Assembly: GCA_905478775.1 (NCBI GenBank) | Contig: CAJQKB010000057.1 | Span: forward strand, 1-64,000 | Source: an uncultured Opitutales bacterium | Lineage (GTDB): Bacteria > Verrucomicrobiota > Verrucomicrobiia > Opitutales > Seribacteraceae | Direction: 5' to 3' | Length of the DNA: 64,000 nucleotides | In this document: piece after piece, positions 9,291-17,743 of the stretch | How positions within the stretch are numbered: the stretch's first letter is position 1 | How the letters are laid out: each line of letters opens with the position of its first letter | Position numbers and translations under genes: made by a program | Notes under the pieces: generated by a model | Databases searched by the model: none | What the model saw: the letters and a program-made list of their open reading frames with translations, nothing else | What the model was told of the DNA's origin: nothing

Positions 9291-9677
9291 TTAAGGCCTT
9301 TGGATAACTTCGATCTCATACCCGTCCGGTGCATCCACAAAAGCAAAAATTGAACCGGAAGAACTGGTTGTCGGCCCATCACTTAAAGGAACTCCGACGG
9401 ACTGGGCATGGGATTCAAATTCGGTCATACTTTCGACCTCGAAAGCAAGATGCATTAGGTCTTCCTGTACCTCAACGGTACCGGACCCTGGGAAATAAGT
9501 AAGTTCGATTTCCTCATCACTATTTGGCACGGTAAGGAAAACCAATTTGGAACCCCGGGGGGATTCGTGGCGCCTGGAAACTTCCAGGCCGAAGACCTTA
9601 TTGTAGAATTCAACTGATTTATCTAAATCACTCACCCGCATACGGGTATGAAGAAATTTACAAACTACTGCACTCAT
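9291..9677 (-). CDS. VOC-family protein, lactoylglutathione-lyase-like
   Basis: This 128-residue protein has the paired beta-alpha-beta-beta-beta units of the vicinal-oxygen-chelate family. It opens with KFLHTRMRVSDLDKSVEFYNKVFGLEVSRR. Likely metal ligands are the His in HTRM, the Glu in EIELTYF, the His in LMHLAFEV, and the Glu in YEIEVIQRP, which match the H-E-H-E pattern of glyoxalase I. Glyoxalase I isomerises the hemithioacetal of methylglyoxal. Because many VOC paralogues do other things, I call only the family with confidence. It lies 23 bases downstream of the second exbD gene but looks functionally separate. Confidence 0.82.
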   Translation of the reverse strand: MSAVVCKFLHTRMRVSDLDKSVEFYNKVFGLEVSRRHESPRGSKLVFLTVPNSDEEIELTYFPGSGTVEVQEDLMHLAFEVESMTEFESHAQSVGVPLSDGPTTSSSGSIFAFVDAPDGYEIEVIQRP

Positions 9678-9700
9678 TAAAACAAAAAATAAAGGCTGAG

Positions 9701-10156
9701 TTAAAAAGAAAAAGTTACTTTATTTACCCCGGCTTCTGAGCATGCATTTAATACACTCACTGCAGATTGATGCTCTGCAATACCGGAGGATTCAATTTGT
9801 ACTTTTAATTCCGCTTCCGCTTTGGTCTTTGCTCCCGAAGAAATGAGTTGATCCCGCATTCCTTTTTGAACCTTGAGGTTGGAAACTAGGTCAGGCATTT
9901 CAAAATCGAATCCATCCTCAATCTCGGACCCATTTAAATAAACCTCGCCCTGGTCTCCAATTTTAACATTAAGCATATCCATAGGAGTAACGTCGCTACT
10001 CTGGGGCTTTCCGGGCAGTTGAATAGATAACTCCGCCTCCGGTTGTTTAAGCATTGTCGTAACCATGAAATAAATAAGCAGTAAAAAGGTAACATCAATC
10101 ATGGGGGTCAGATCAACTTCATCCTCGTCGGCTAAAATTTTCTTTAATGTTTCCAT
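9701..10156 (-). CDS. exbD: ExbD/TolR-family proton-channel protein (second copy)
   Basis: The 151 residues show the ExbD pattern: a short cytoplasmic tail, then a single membrane helix beginning at the conserved DLTPMIDVTFLLLIYFMV with the proton-carrying Asp21, then a periplasmic domain. The C-terminal domain is longer than usual and charged. With ExbB it forms the ion-driven motor of TonB/TolA-type systems. It follows the other exbD gene by four bases. Two different ExbD proteins with one ExbB suggests a mixed stator. No tonB or tolA gene is present in the cluster. Confidence 0.92.
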   Translation of the reverse strand: METLKKILADEDEVDLTPMIDVTFLLLIYFMVTTMLKQPEAELSIQLPGKPQSSDVTPMDMLNVKIGDQGEVYLNGSEIEDGFDFEMPDLVSNLKVQKGMRDQLISSGAKTKAEAELKVQIESSGIAEHQSAVSVLNACSEAGVNKVTFSF

Positions 10157-10160
10157 TCGA

Positions 10161-10571
10161 TTATGTCCCTACTTGCCAGGTTCCAAAAATGATATCTGCC
10201 TGTCCCGCATTCCCGATCACTTTCATTACATCCTGAACCACTGCGTGGGTGACTTTTGGGTGAACCCGTAAAAAAACCTTCCATTCCGGATTTCGTTTTA
10301 CGGCTGTTCCGATTGCATCCATATCAATTTCCTGTTCTCCCCAATAATATTTCTGTCCGACAGGAGTTTCATCGATACTGATAATTGTGCGCGGAGGAGG
10401 CTGTTCTTTTACGCTTGAATTTCCGGCAACAGGAAGAGCGGATAATTCAATATATTGTTCAGACATTCTTTGTGCGACCACCATAAAAAATACGATCAAT
10501 AAGAATACCACATCAATCATGGGAGTTAAATCAGGCGAGTCATTGGACTCGGGTGGTTTGTATCCACTCAT
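10161..10571 (-). CDS. exbD: ExbD/TolR-family proton-channel protein (first copy)
   Basis: This 136-residue protein has one transmembrane helix starting at DLTPMIDVVFLLIVFFMV with Asp20 as the predicted proton site, and a periplasmic domain containing YYWGEQEIDMDAIG and VFLRVHPKV. It lies between exbB (29 bases upstream) and the second exbD (four bases downstream). It is clearly different in its periplasmic part from its neighbour, so the two are not a recent duplication and may contact different envelope partners. Confidence 0.92.
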   Translation of the reverse strand: MSGYKPPESNDSPDLTPMIDVVFLLIVFFMVVAQRMSEQYIELSALPVAGNSSVKEQPPPRTIISIDETPVGQKYYWGEQEIDMDAIGTAVKRNPEWKVFLRVHPKVTHAVVQDVMKVIGNAGQADIIFGTWQVGT

Positions 10572-10600
10572 CTACACTTAAATAAAATCAATTATGCTTG

Positions 10601-11446
10601 TTATGCAGGGGGCATTGGCGGTGCTCCGGGAGCTGGAGGCAAGCCTTCCTCCACAGGAGCTTCCTGCACCTCTTCGTAATATTCTTCGCCTGCCTCTTCT
10701 CCCCCTTCAGCAAAACCACCTCTTGCAGCACGCACTAAAGTGAAAACCATTTCCCCGGCAATTCGATTTACTTCTGCCACAATTGTAGCAAATTTTGTTT
10801 TGTAAATGAAATAAGAAATTAAAGTAGGAATTGCAACCACCAGACCCGCGGCAGTAGTCCATAAAGCACTACCAATATTTCCCGCCATCTTTTGACTCGA
10901 TTCTCCGCCCATTCCCGAGCTTTGCAAAACTTGGAACGCACCGATCATTCCGACTACTGTTCCGAGAAGTCCCACCATTGGAGCAATCGAACCCACAGTA
11001 TTTAACAAATTAATCCAGGTAAAGGGTTTGGCCAATTCAAGCCCAGATGTTTCCTCCAGTCCTTTCTCGATCGACTCGATATCCAATTCATCATCCTGAA
11101 TCCGTGCAAGTCCACCTTTAAGAACAGAAGTAACGGGCAATTTATACTGTTCGCAAAGTGCCATAGCACCCTCAACATTAAGGTTTTGCAGTTCCTGCAT
11201 GATAGGCTGAACCACATCCTCCTTTACAAATGCTTTTTTTCGAATCGCGATACCATTATAAATGATCAGTGTAAAACCGGCTAATATTAATATGATAAAG
11301 GGAACCAAGAAAGGCCCCAAGTTATCAACCAGGGCTGAACCAAAGCCCTTTTGTTGCGCGTGAACCACATTAGCAAAAAAACTGGGGGATAAACTGGAAA
11401 AAATAATTCCAAGTATGCTGAATTTACGGATTGAGCCAAGTTTCAT
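10601..11446 (-). CDS. exbB: ExbB/TolQ/MotA-family proton-channel protein
   Basis: The 281-residue protein starts with a signal-like segment (residues 1-30, ending NVVHAQQ) and three further membrane helices. The family signature GSIAPMVGLLGTVVGMIGAF lies near residue 155, followed by IGSALWTTAAGLVVAIP. The C-terminus is an acidic, proline-rich tail (about residues 240-281), unusual for the family. It is predicted to form the pentameric stator around ExbD dimers. Upstream are three TPR proteins and downstream two exbD genes, all on the same strand, suggesting a dedicated motor for that TPR complex. Confidence 0.93.
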   Translation of the reverse strand: MKLGSIRKFSILGIIFSSLSPSFFANVVHAQQKGFGSALVDNLGPFLVPFIILILAGFTLIIYNGIAIRKKAFVKEDVVQPIMQELQNLNVEGAMALCEQYKLPVTSVLKGGLARIQDDELDIESIEKGLEETSGLELAKPFTWINLLNTVGSIAPMVGLLGTVVGMIGAFQVLQSSGMGGESSQKMAGNIGSALWTTAAGLVVAIPTLISYFIYKTKFATIVAEVNRIAGEMVFTLVRAARGGFAEGGEEAGEEYYEEVQEAPVEEGLPPAPGAPPMPPA

Positions 11447-11511
11447 AATTTTGATTGTTTTAAGGTCTAAGAATTACGGGTAAGGGGGGATGGGTCAAGA
11501 GTAGGATTAAC

Positions 11512-12750
11512 TCAGGTGGCGGGGATTGCGTCTAGTCGTTTTTTACTTTCAATGGCCCATTTTGAACCCTTGTAAAAAATGGAGACCTGTTTGTAGACAT
11601 TGATTGCCGCCTCATTTAAACTTAATTTTTCATAGGCTCCACCCGCCATCAAAAGGGATTCCGGAAGCCAATCTAGACCGACGCGGGCACTCACAATTCC
11701 TTCGGTTACTTCCAAAACAGACTGACGATAAAATTCAGCGGCTTTCAATTCGTTCCCGCTTTGCTCGTATTGACGTGCGTACTGAACACGCAAGAGAGCA
11801 CGAATCAGTTTATAAAGAGAGTATTCATTTGTTTGCCGAGCGGGTGGTTTTTCGTCTAACTTTTTAACCGTCTGCATCGCAGTATTAAATATTTTACCGG
11901 CCGCTGCTTTATACCGTGCATCCTTTAATGCTGCCTTGGAATAGGTTTCGTATAATTTAATATAACAATAAATCGGCCAAATTTCGACTATCTTGGCATG
12001 GGGACTTCCCGGAGACTTTTGTACGATTGGTCCCAACCGGGCGTATTCAGAAATTGCATCGTTATACAAACCCTGGGTTCGTAGCGAATCGGCAAGTTTT
12101 AAATAAGAGGCATGATCAGCACTATTGTTTCGAATCGTTACTTTTTGCAAAAGAGCACGGGCAATCTTGGCAGATTTTGAGTTGGCTCGAATCATTTTAC
12201 TGGCGAGTTCAAGTGACGCTTCCGAGAAATCTCGGTATCCGTAACTGTCCAACTTATTTAAGTTTAGACGTGATAATAAATAAAACGCTTCATTATACTG
12301 CTCCATGGCAATTAATGCTTTTACATAGATCAAGCAATTATCATGGATGGCAAAGTATTGCTGGGGTATATCAAGAAAGAGCATTACTTTATACATAATT
12401 GGTCTTAAACTTGGCAGAAGTTCTTTGCTGTACTGTTCGTTAGAAAATGCTTGAAGAGTTTTCATCGCACCCTGTGGCCAAGCAAATGAAAAACCTTGAA
12501 TATTCTGTTTCTTCAATCCGCGAAGTTCCAGTTGCATCCTTCCCGCACCGTCCATGGAGGCATAAATAATGCCTTTCTGCCCATCCACCCCTAAGAGAGT
12601 GCCAGCCTTTGCTGCATTTCCAACAAATATCTTAACCGGTAATGCACCCGAATGGATCTTAAAGTAGTCCTGATTGGCTTGAGCGCACAAATTAATGTGA
12701 CCGAAATAAAAGCTGAACAAGACTGTAATACAAGTTAAATACTTACTCAT
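11512..12750 (-). CDS. Exported TPR-type repeat protein of the ExbB/ExbD cluster
   Basis: This 412-residue protein has a signal peptide (residues 1-24, ending NLCAQA). It then has a small beta-rich N-terminal part (LPVKIFVGNAAKAGTLLGVDG...IIYASMDG), and from about residue 110 helical repeats of TPR style (YNEAFYLLSRL, LYNDAISEYARLG, KAAEFYRQSVLEV, LNEAAINVYKQVSIFYKGS). Its ATG overlaps the TGA of the preceding gene in an ATGA junction, so the two are translationally coupled. It sits immediately upstream of exbB. I recognise no characterised orthologue; a periplasmic scaffold in an ExbB/ExbD-driven complex is inference. Confidence 0.82.
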   Translation of the reverse strand: MSKYLTCITVLFSFYFGHINLCAQANQDYFKIHSGALPVKIFVGNAAKAGTLLGVDGQKGIIYASMDGAGRMQLELRGLKKQNIQGFSFAWPQGAMKTLQAFSNEQYSKELLPSLRPIMYKVMLFLDIPQQYFAIHDNCLIYVKALIAMEQYNEAFYLLSRLNLNKLDSYGYRDFSEASLELASKMIRANSKSAKIARALLQKVTIRNNSADHASYLKLADSLRTQGLYNDAISEYARLGPIVQKSPGSPHAKIVEIWPIYCYIKLYETYSKAALKDARYKAAAGKIFNTAMQTVKKLDEKPPARQTNEYSLYKLIRALLRVQYARQYEQSGNELKAAEFYRQSVLEVTEGIVSARVGLDWLPESLLMAGGAYEKLSLNEAAINVYKQVSIFYKGSKWAIESKKRLDAIPAT

Positions 12751-14897
12751 TTAAGAAACTTTCTCTGCCAATCAACATACTGTTTTTCCACTTGAGTAAT
12801 TTGATCAGATTGCCCGGTTTGTTCGTAACAACGAATTGCTTGTTCGTAGGATTTGGAAGCCCACTTTGTTGCACTTGGAAAGTTAAGGGTTGTGTCCAGG
12901 TAATAATATGCTGCACCAGCATGATCGCGAATGGCGCGTTTGCACTCCCCCATCATGTAGGAGGATTGAGCTCTCTGCTCGAGGCTGGTATCGGTATCGC
13001 TTCTTACTTCCTCGAAAGAGGAAACCGCCTGGTCAAAGAGACTGGAATCTTTACTGGACTGCCCCACTTCAAAAAGAGATTCACCCAGGCGAATCCGAGC
13101 ATCGTTGGCGTTATCATGCCAGGATGAATTAGCAAGTGCAGATTGATAATGGGAGACAGAACTCTGGTAGTCCCGCTCCTTTTGCTTTGCTTGTCCCAAG
13201 AGGTAGTAAGCATCAAAAAGAAATTCGCCACCCGTATCTCCGTATACATTTACAAGGCGCTCCATCGCAGATACCGCATCCTCCACCGAGTTTTGGGCAA
13301 GTAATTGTTCGGCCATCCAAACGAGAACACCTGGACTTGCCGCAGGGAAGTCACTCTTTTGCGGATTATAACTCCCACCCGCTTTTGAACCAACCCGATC
13401 GAGCATTGAACGCATGCGCAATTCAAGTGGTCTGTTCCCTGCTGACTTTGCCTGTTCCAATAATTTTGCAAAGGCAACGGCAGGAGATAGATCCGACGGA
13501 AATCCCTTTTTAAATTCTTTGTATTTCTTTAAATAACCCTTAAATTTTGCCATATGAGAAGGGTTTGAAAAGATTGCTCCTCGGGATTTCACCACATCGC
13601 TATAAATATCCTGATCCATGCCCTTGTATTGAGAGGAAAGAAATGGCAGCAATTTTTTACGATCTCCAATTATATCCTCAACCGTTCCAGTAATCGTTTC
13701 TTCAATTCCCTTCCTGTCACGATAGGTGAATGAAATGGTTTGCCCGGGTTCTTGTAGCTTTGTAAGAAGATCTAAAGTTCTTCCGTATAATTTATCGTAT
13801 TCATCGTACTTAACGGTGTATTTTTTAAGGATAGCATCGACGCCTACATTACTAGGATCGTTGCCGTACTTTTCAATATCCTTATAATAAAGATTAAGCA
13901 TGGTAGAGGGACGACCTAGCATTTCATTGGCAAATCCAATTTTTTCAGTAGCTTCTGAAATTCTAGCCCCTTCTGAATCACTAAATTTTTCTGAATAGTC
14001 CGAGTATAATTTCACCATGCTTGAATAATAAACATAGGAGGCAACATCATAAAGTTCACCGAAATCGATGGACTTATCTTCATTCAAATCAAAATCGGCA
14101 AAAGATTTATCGGATTCAATTCCGATGGTAGAATATTCACTTGATTGCAATACTTCGTCTTTATTTTTGTCAAACGTAAGGTAATTTTCCACGATCCCGT
14201 CCGGATTTTCTGCCACTCGCTCGATCAGACCGCCTTCATTAAATGTGGCATCTGTAATTAATTTAATTTCCCGTGACTTTTCCCGAACCAATGAATAATT
14301 GGCCTGGGCATTTTGTATTTGTTCGTAGGAAGGTTGCTCGTCAGATTTTACATCGCTGATAGCCAAGTCACCCAAGCTCAGGTATGCCTCGGGGACCATT
14401 TTGTCTTCCGGGAAGTCTTTCACAAACTGTTGGAAAAGCCTAATTGCATTTGGGTTATCAGTGGAACCCTGATACGCGACTGCAAGGCGAAATAACGCAT
14501 CTTTGGCAAACTCATCGTCCGGGAAATGACGGGCTTTCCCCCCATCGCTCCATTTATCATTAATCGATTCTTTTCCGGACGAGACTATTTTTCCTCCCCC
14601 TGACTTATCGGAAATTTTCCAGATTGAACCATTAAACCACATGAAAAAGCCTTCGCCATTTACAAAAACAGGCTTTCCATTCTTTTCCTCTCCGTTTGGT
14701 AGGTAAACCCCATTTGGATTCGGCAGCACTATGACCTCCTCCTCGACCTCTTCGACTACGGGAGTCTTTTCAGGTTTTACTTCGGGTGCAGTTGTGTCTG
14801 TGGTAGCTTCAGAAACCGATTCAGTCTCATCGCCACCGCAGGAAACCAAGAAAAAAGAGAGAGGAAAGAGAAAGAAGATACGGTATATTTTATTCAT
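12747..14897 (-). CDS. TPR lipoprotein with an EF-hand pair
   Basis: The 716-residue lipoprotein has lipobox FFLVSC (Cys20) followed by a long Glu/Val/Pro-rich linker (25-60). TPR repeats cover about 110-180 (HFPDDEFAKDALFRLAVAYQ, NAIRLFQQFVKDFPED) and about 520-710. Between them lie two canonical EF-hand loops at 243-254 (D-K-N-K-D...E) and 270-281 (D-L-N-E-D...E). The C-terminal repeats resemble YbgF/BamD-type TPRs used on the inner face of the outer membrane. Its ATG overlaps the upstream stop codon (TAATG) and its own stop overlaps the next start (ATGA). This tight coupling ties it to the ExbB/ExbD genes. Confidence 0.85.
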   Translation of the reverse strand: MNKIYRIFFLFPLSFFLVSCGGDETESVSEATTDTTAPEVKPEKTPVVEEVEEEVIVLPNPNGVYLPNGEEKNGKPVFVNGEGFFMWFNGSIWKISDKSGGGKIVSSGKESINDKWSDGGKARHFPDDEFAKDALFRLAVAYQGSTDNPNAIRLFQQFVKDFPEDKMVPEAYLSLGDLAISDVKSDEQPSYEQIQNAQANYSLVREKSREIKLITDATFNEGGLIERVAENPDGIVENYLTFDKNKDEVLQSSEYSTIGIESDKSFADFDLNEDKSIDFGELYDVASYVYYSSMVKLYSDYSEKFSDSEGARISEATEKIGFANEMLGRPSTMLNLYYKDIEKYGNDPSNVGVDAILKKYTVKYDEYDKLYGRTLDLLTKLQEPGQTISFTYRDRKGIEETITGTVEDIIGDRKKLLPFLSSQYKGMDQDIYSDVVKSRGAIFSNPSHMAKFKGYLKKYKEFKKGFPSDLSPAVAFAKLLEQAKSAGNRPLELRMRSMLDRVGSKAGGSYNPQKSDFPAASPGVLVWMAEQLLAQNSVEDAVSAMERLVNVYGDTGGEFLFDAYYLLGQAKQKERDYQSSVSHYQSALANSSWHDNANDARIRLGESLFEVGQSSKDSSLFDQAVSSFEEVRSDTDTSLEQRAQSSYMMGECKRAIRDHAGAAYYYLDTTLNFPSATKWASKSYEQAIRCYEQTGQSDQITQVEKQYVDWQRKFLK

Positions 14898-16666
14898 TAT
14901 TCCGATTCCTCCTCGTCTTCACTATAACTTGAACCTCCAATCGGAAGCCCTTCAACGTTTACCCCGACCACCGCACCGAGCAATGGCTTAGCCTCTTCAA
15001 ACTTACCGGAGGCAAGCAATGCCAATCCACTCATGTAATGAGCGGTCGGCATAGCGGGGCTTTTAGTAAACTCACTACGATTTACATAGCCTTGGGAGCG
15101 ATTCATCGCACCATTCTCAAATCCGGCAAATTTTTCCAATAATTCTTCGAATTTTCTGCGCTTAAAGAAAACCGATCCCATCATGCCAACAAAATCCTTC
15201 GCATATTTGTGCTCAGGCATAACTTCGATGAAGTCATCACAAAGTCCAAAAAAGCGATTGTAGTATTCTGCGGATTTAACTTTTGATTTTTCTGCCCGGT
15301 CTTTTTCTGCAGTTCCCATTGCGGATTGTAAGCTGACTGCAATTGCTTGAAGGCTTTCCGCTTCCTGCCTGTAGGCATTCGCCATAATAAAAGTAACATC
15401 CGCCCGAAATTTCTTCCAGTCCTTATTTTGTAAGTATTCTTCTCCCAGCTCGATCGATTTTTCTCGATGTTTTACAGTATTGGCAGACGCGAAGGCCGCA
15501 TAAATAAAATTCTCCACACTTTCATGTTTTGGAAAGTCTTTGTAGAGCCAATAAAATCCCCAAAATGACTCCCAGTCTCTTTTGGTAACTTGAAAATTAT
15601 CCGCTTTTCTCCAGCGCAAAACGGTAGTGAATGGAGGTGTATCCTGAGCTAACTTGAGTTGACCTTTGGCACTGGTCAGCTTCATGGCGATGGCATTTGA
15701 ACGCTCTTTTAAAATTTCCAATCGACGCTTGGGCATTGTGTTTCCCTGTAACGCGATCAATTGTTCATATTGGGAAAGTTCTGTCTGTAATTGCTTCTGC
15801 CTTTCGGTATAAAATGCAACAATTTCCTCCGTTGTCATGGTCAGAGCATAAAAAAGTGAAGCCTCCACATGTCTTTCCTTATCTTTAAGTTGAGCCGCCC
15901 CCTGCATTAAATTGACATTCAGGCGAAGGTCATAACGGGCTGGGGTATCTCCAGATAAACGGGGTAATAAAGGAAAGACTTCATCGATCCGTTTGGTCTG
16001 CACGAACATTTCAGTGAGACAAGAAACTGCATATGCAGAACGGTCTTCATCCTTGGCGAGATCGGCATACTTCAATAATTCCTTGAAGGATGGTTCTCCT
16101 TTAACCCAGTTTTGCTCGATGTGATAGCACTGAGCTTTACCAAAATAAAGATTCATCAGTTCGCTTCGTTTGACAATCTGCTTACGGTAAGGTTTTGATG
16201 TATCCAAGAGTAATTCGATAACAATTGCGGCTTCCTTCCAATCATGAAGAGCACGAAGACAATCCGTTCTCTTTTGCAAAGCCATCACAGCTTTTGAATC
16301 ATTGGGAAACTTATCCGCAAAAAATCCAAATGCTCCCGATGCTTTCTCAAGGAAGTCCTTATTTCCCGTTTTTGCAAAACTCTGTAGATAGCCTACTCCA
16401 CGAACAAAACCAAATTGTTGAAGGATTTTTTCCACCTCCGGATCTTTTTCGTTTTCAAAGCGACCCTCCAATTCATCCAACAGAGGAGAAGCACCGGCAA
16501 AATCACCCTGACCAATAAGTGCCTGTGCCTCGGTAATTACTTGGCGCAGTGGCATATCCGCGGGACTCTGCCCCAGCGAGAGGGAATACGAAGAAATCCA
16601 GACTAAAATACAGATTAGGAAAGGCGAAATTAAAAACTTTCGAACTGTTATTCTTTTAAAGGGCAT
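14897..16666 (-). CDS. Exported TPR-type repeat protein, first gene of the ExbB/ExbD cluster
   Basis: This 589-residue protein has an N-terminal signal or anchor (residues 10-33, ISPFLICILVWISSYSLSLG). Helical repeats follow (EAQALIGQGDFAGASPLLDELEGRF, YLQSFAKTGN, HDWKEAAIVIELLLD), then a coiled-coil-like stretch around residues 275-335 and further repeats to an acidic tail (SYSEDEEESE). It begins a run of six same-strand genes with overlaps or short gaps: TPR, TPR lipoprotein, TPR, exbB, exbD, exbD. I know no function for it; the neighbourhood argues for an envelope complex energised by the ExbB/ExbD motor. Confidence 0.82.
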   Translation of the reverse strand: MPFKRITVRKFLISPFLICILVWISSYSLSLGQSPADMPLRQVITEAQALIGQGDFAGASPLLDELEGRFENEKDPEVEKILQQFGFVRGVGYLQSFAKTGNKDFLEKASGAFGFFADKFPNDSKAVMALQKRTDCLRALHDWKEAAIVIELLLDTSKPYRKQIVKRSELMNLYFGKAQCYHIEQNWVKGEPSFKELLKYADLAKDEDRSAYAVSCLTEMFVQTKRIDEVFPLLPRLSGDTPARYDLRLNVNLMQGAAQLKDKERHVEASLFYALTMTTEEIVAFYTERQKQLQTELSQYEQLIALQGNTMPKRRLEILKERSNAIAMKLTSAKGQLKLAQDTPPFTTVLRWRKADNFQVTKRDWESFWGFYWLYKDFPKHESVENFIYAAFASANTVKHREKSIELGEEYLQNKDWKKFRADVTFIMANAYRQEAESLQAIAVSLQSAMGTAEKDRAEKSKVKSAEYYNRFFGLCDDFIEVMPEHKYAKDFVGMMGSVFFKRRKFEELLEKFAGFENGAMNRSQGYVNRSEFTKSPAMPTAHYMSGLALLASGKFEEAKPLLGAVVGVNVEGLPIGGSSYSEDEEESE

Positions 16667-16768
16667 GTAAAAGTGGTAAGAGAAAGATGATCATAAAAGA
16701 GACTCGTTCATTTTGTCGCAAGCTTTTTTCTACTATTGAAAAAATGAGGGTGATCTATCTAAAAAAAT

Positions 16769-17743
16769 TCATGTGCAGCAAGGGCATTGAAGTACAAAAT
16801 GACCTGTAGAAACTTCTTCCATGTCTAATTTTTTTCCAACACTTTCAGGATAAAGAGATGAACCCACACGATGCCCAAAAGCACAGCCTGATGGAGGGTT
16901 GATGGGGGAGGGAACATCTCCCGGAATAATCACTCTCTTCCTTTTTTTGGTGGGGTCCGGGATCGGAATAGCCGAAATAAGTGCCTTCGTATAGGCGTGT
17001 GCCGGCTTTAAGTAAATCTCTTCCGCAGGCCCAATCTCAACGATCTTTCCCAAATACATGACCGCAATTATATCGGATACATGCTTTACAACCGCTAAAT
17101 CATGAGCAATCAAAAGGTAGGTCAATCCAAGCTTAGATTGAAGATCCATGAGCAAATTAAGAACTTGGCTCTGCACGGATACATCTAATGCAGAAACTGG
17201 TTCGTCGAGGACTAAAAGTTCGGGCTGCAGAGCCAAAGCACGGGCGATTCCAATTCTCTGCCTCTGTCCGCCCGAAAATTCAAACGGATATCGATTTGCT
17301 GCGCTTCTAGATAAGCCAACCTGTTCGAGTAACTCCGCCACCCTTTCAGAACGAACATTTTTTTCGACTATATGATGAATATCCAAAGGTTCCTCCAATA
17401 TTGCACCCACGGTCATGCGGGAATTGAGAGATTCTGCTGGATCCTGAAAAACCATTTGCACATTTTTACGAAAATTATTTTGAGCCTTTTTTCCCGCTAT
17501 TTCCTGGTTTTTAAATTTGATCGAGCCAGAAGTGGGTTCAACCAATTTTACCACGGACTTGGCCAAGGTCGATTTCCCGCAACCGGATTCACCCACCAGT
17601 CCGAGTGTCTGCCCTTTTTGTAATACCAAGCTTACCCGGTCTACTGCCTTACATGATCCGACTGCTCTGCGAAAAATCCCTCCCCGGACGGGGAAGTGAA
17701 CACGAAGGTCTGTAATTTTTAGTAATTCCTCGGGTGCATTCAT
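16769..17743 (-). CDS. oppF: Oligopeptide/dipeptide ABC transporter ATPase, OppF type
   Basis: I choose ATG 17743 (MNAPEELLKITDLRVHFP) because it overlaps the TGA of oppD in an ATGA junction; a longer frame from 17776 would run back into oppD. The 324-residue protein has Walker A GESGCGKST, signature [15 protein letters not shown], Walker B LLVLDEPVSALD and an H-loop AHDLAVV. A C-terminal oligopeptide-type extension has PSPINPPSGCAFGHR and ends near cysteines (LQCPCC), as in OppD/OppF proteins that carry an Fe-S cluster. It pairs with OppD to power the minus-strand peptide transporter and is the last gene of that operon. Confidence 0.93.
   Translation of the reverse strand: MNAPEELLKITDLRVHFPVRGGIFRRAVGSCKAVDRVSLVLQKGQTLGLVGESGCGKSTLAKSVVKLVEPTSGSIKFKNQEIAGKKAQNNFRKNVQMVFQDPAESLNSRMTVGAILEEPLDIHHIVEKNVRSERVAELLEQVGLSRSAANRYPFEFSGGQRQRIGIARALALQPELLVLDEPVSALDVSVQSQVLNLLMDLQSKLGLTYLLIAHDLAVVKHVSDIIAVMYLGKIVEIGPAEEIYLKPAHAYTKALISAIPIPDPTKKRKRVIIPGDVPSPINPPSGCAFGHRVGSSLYPESVGKKLDMEEVSTGHFVLQCPCCT

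Noticed and set aside
16667-16768. Possible promoter or terminator between the opp operon end and the TPR cluster start
   Set aside because: I could not find a convincing hexamer pair or a stem with a T run.
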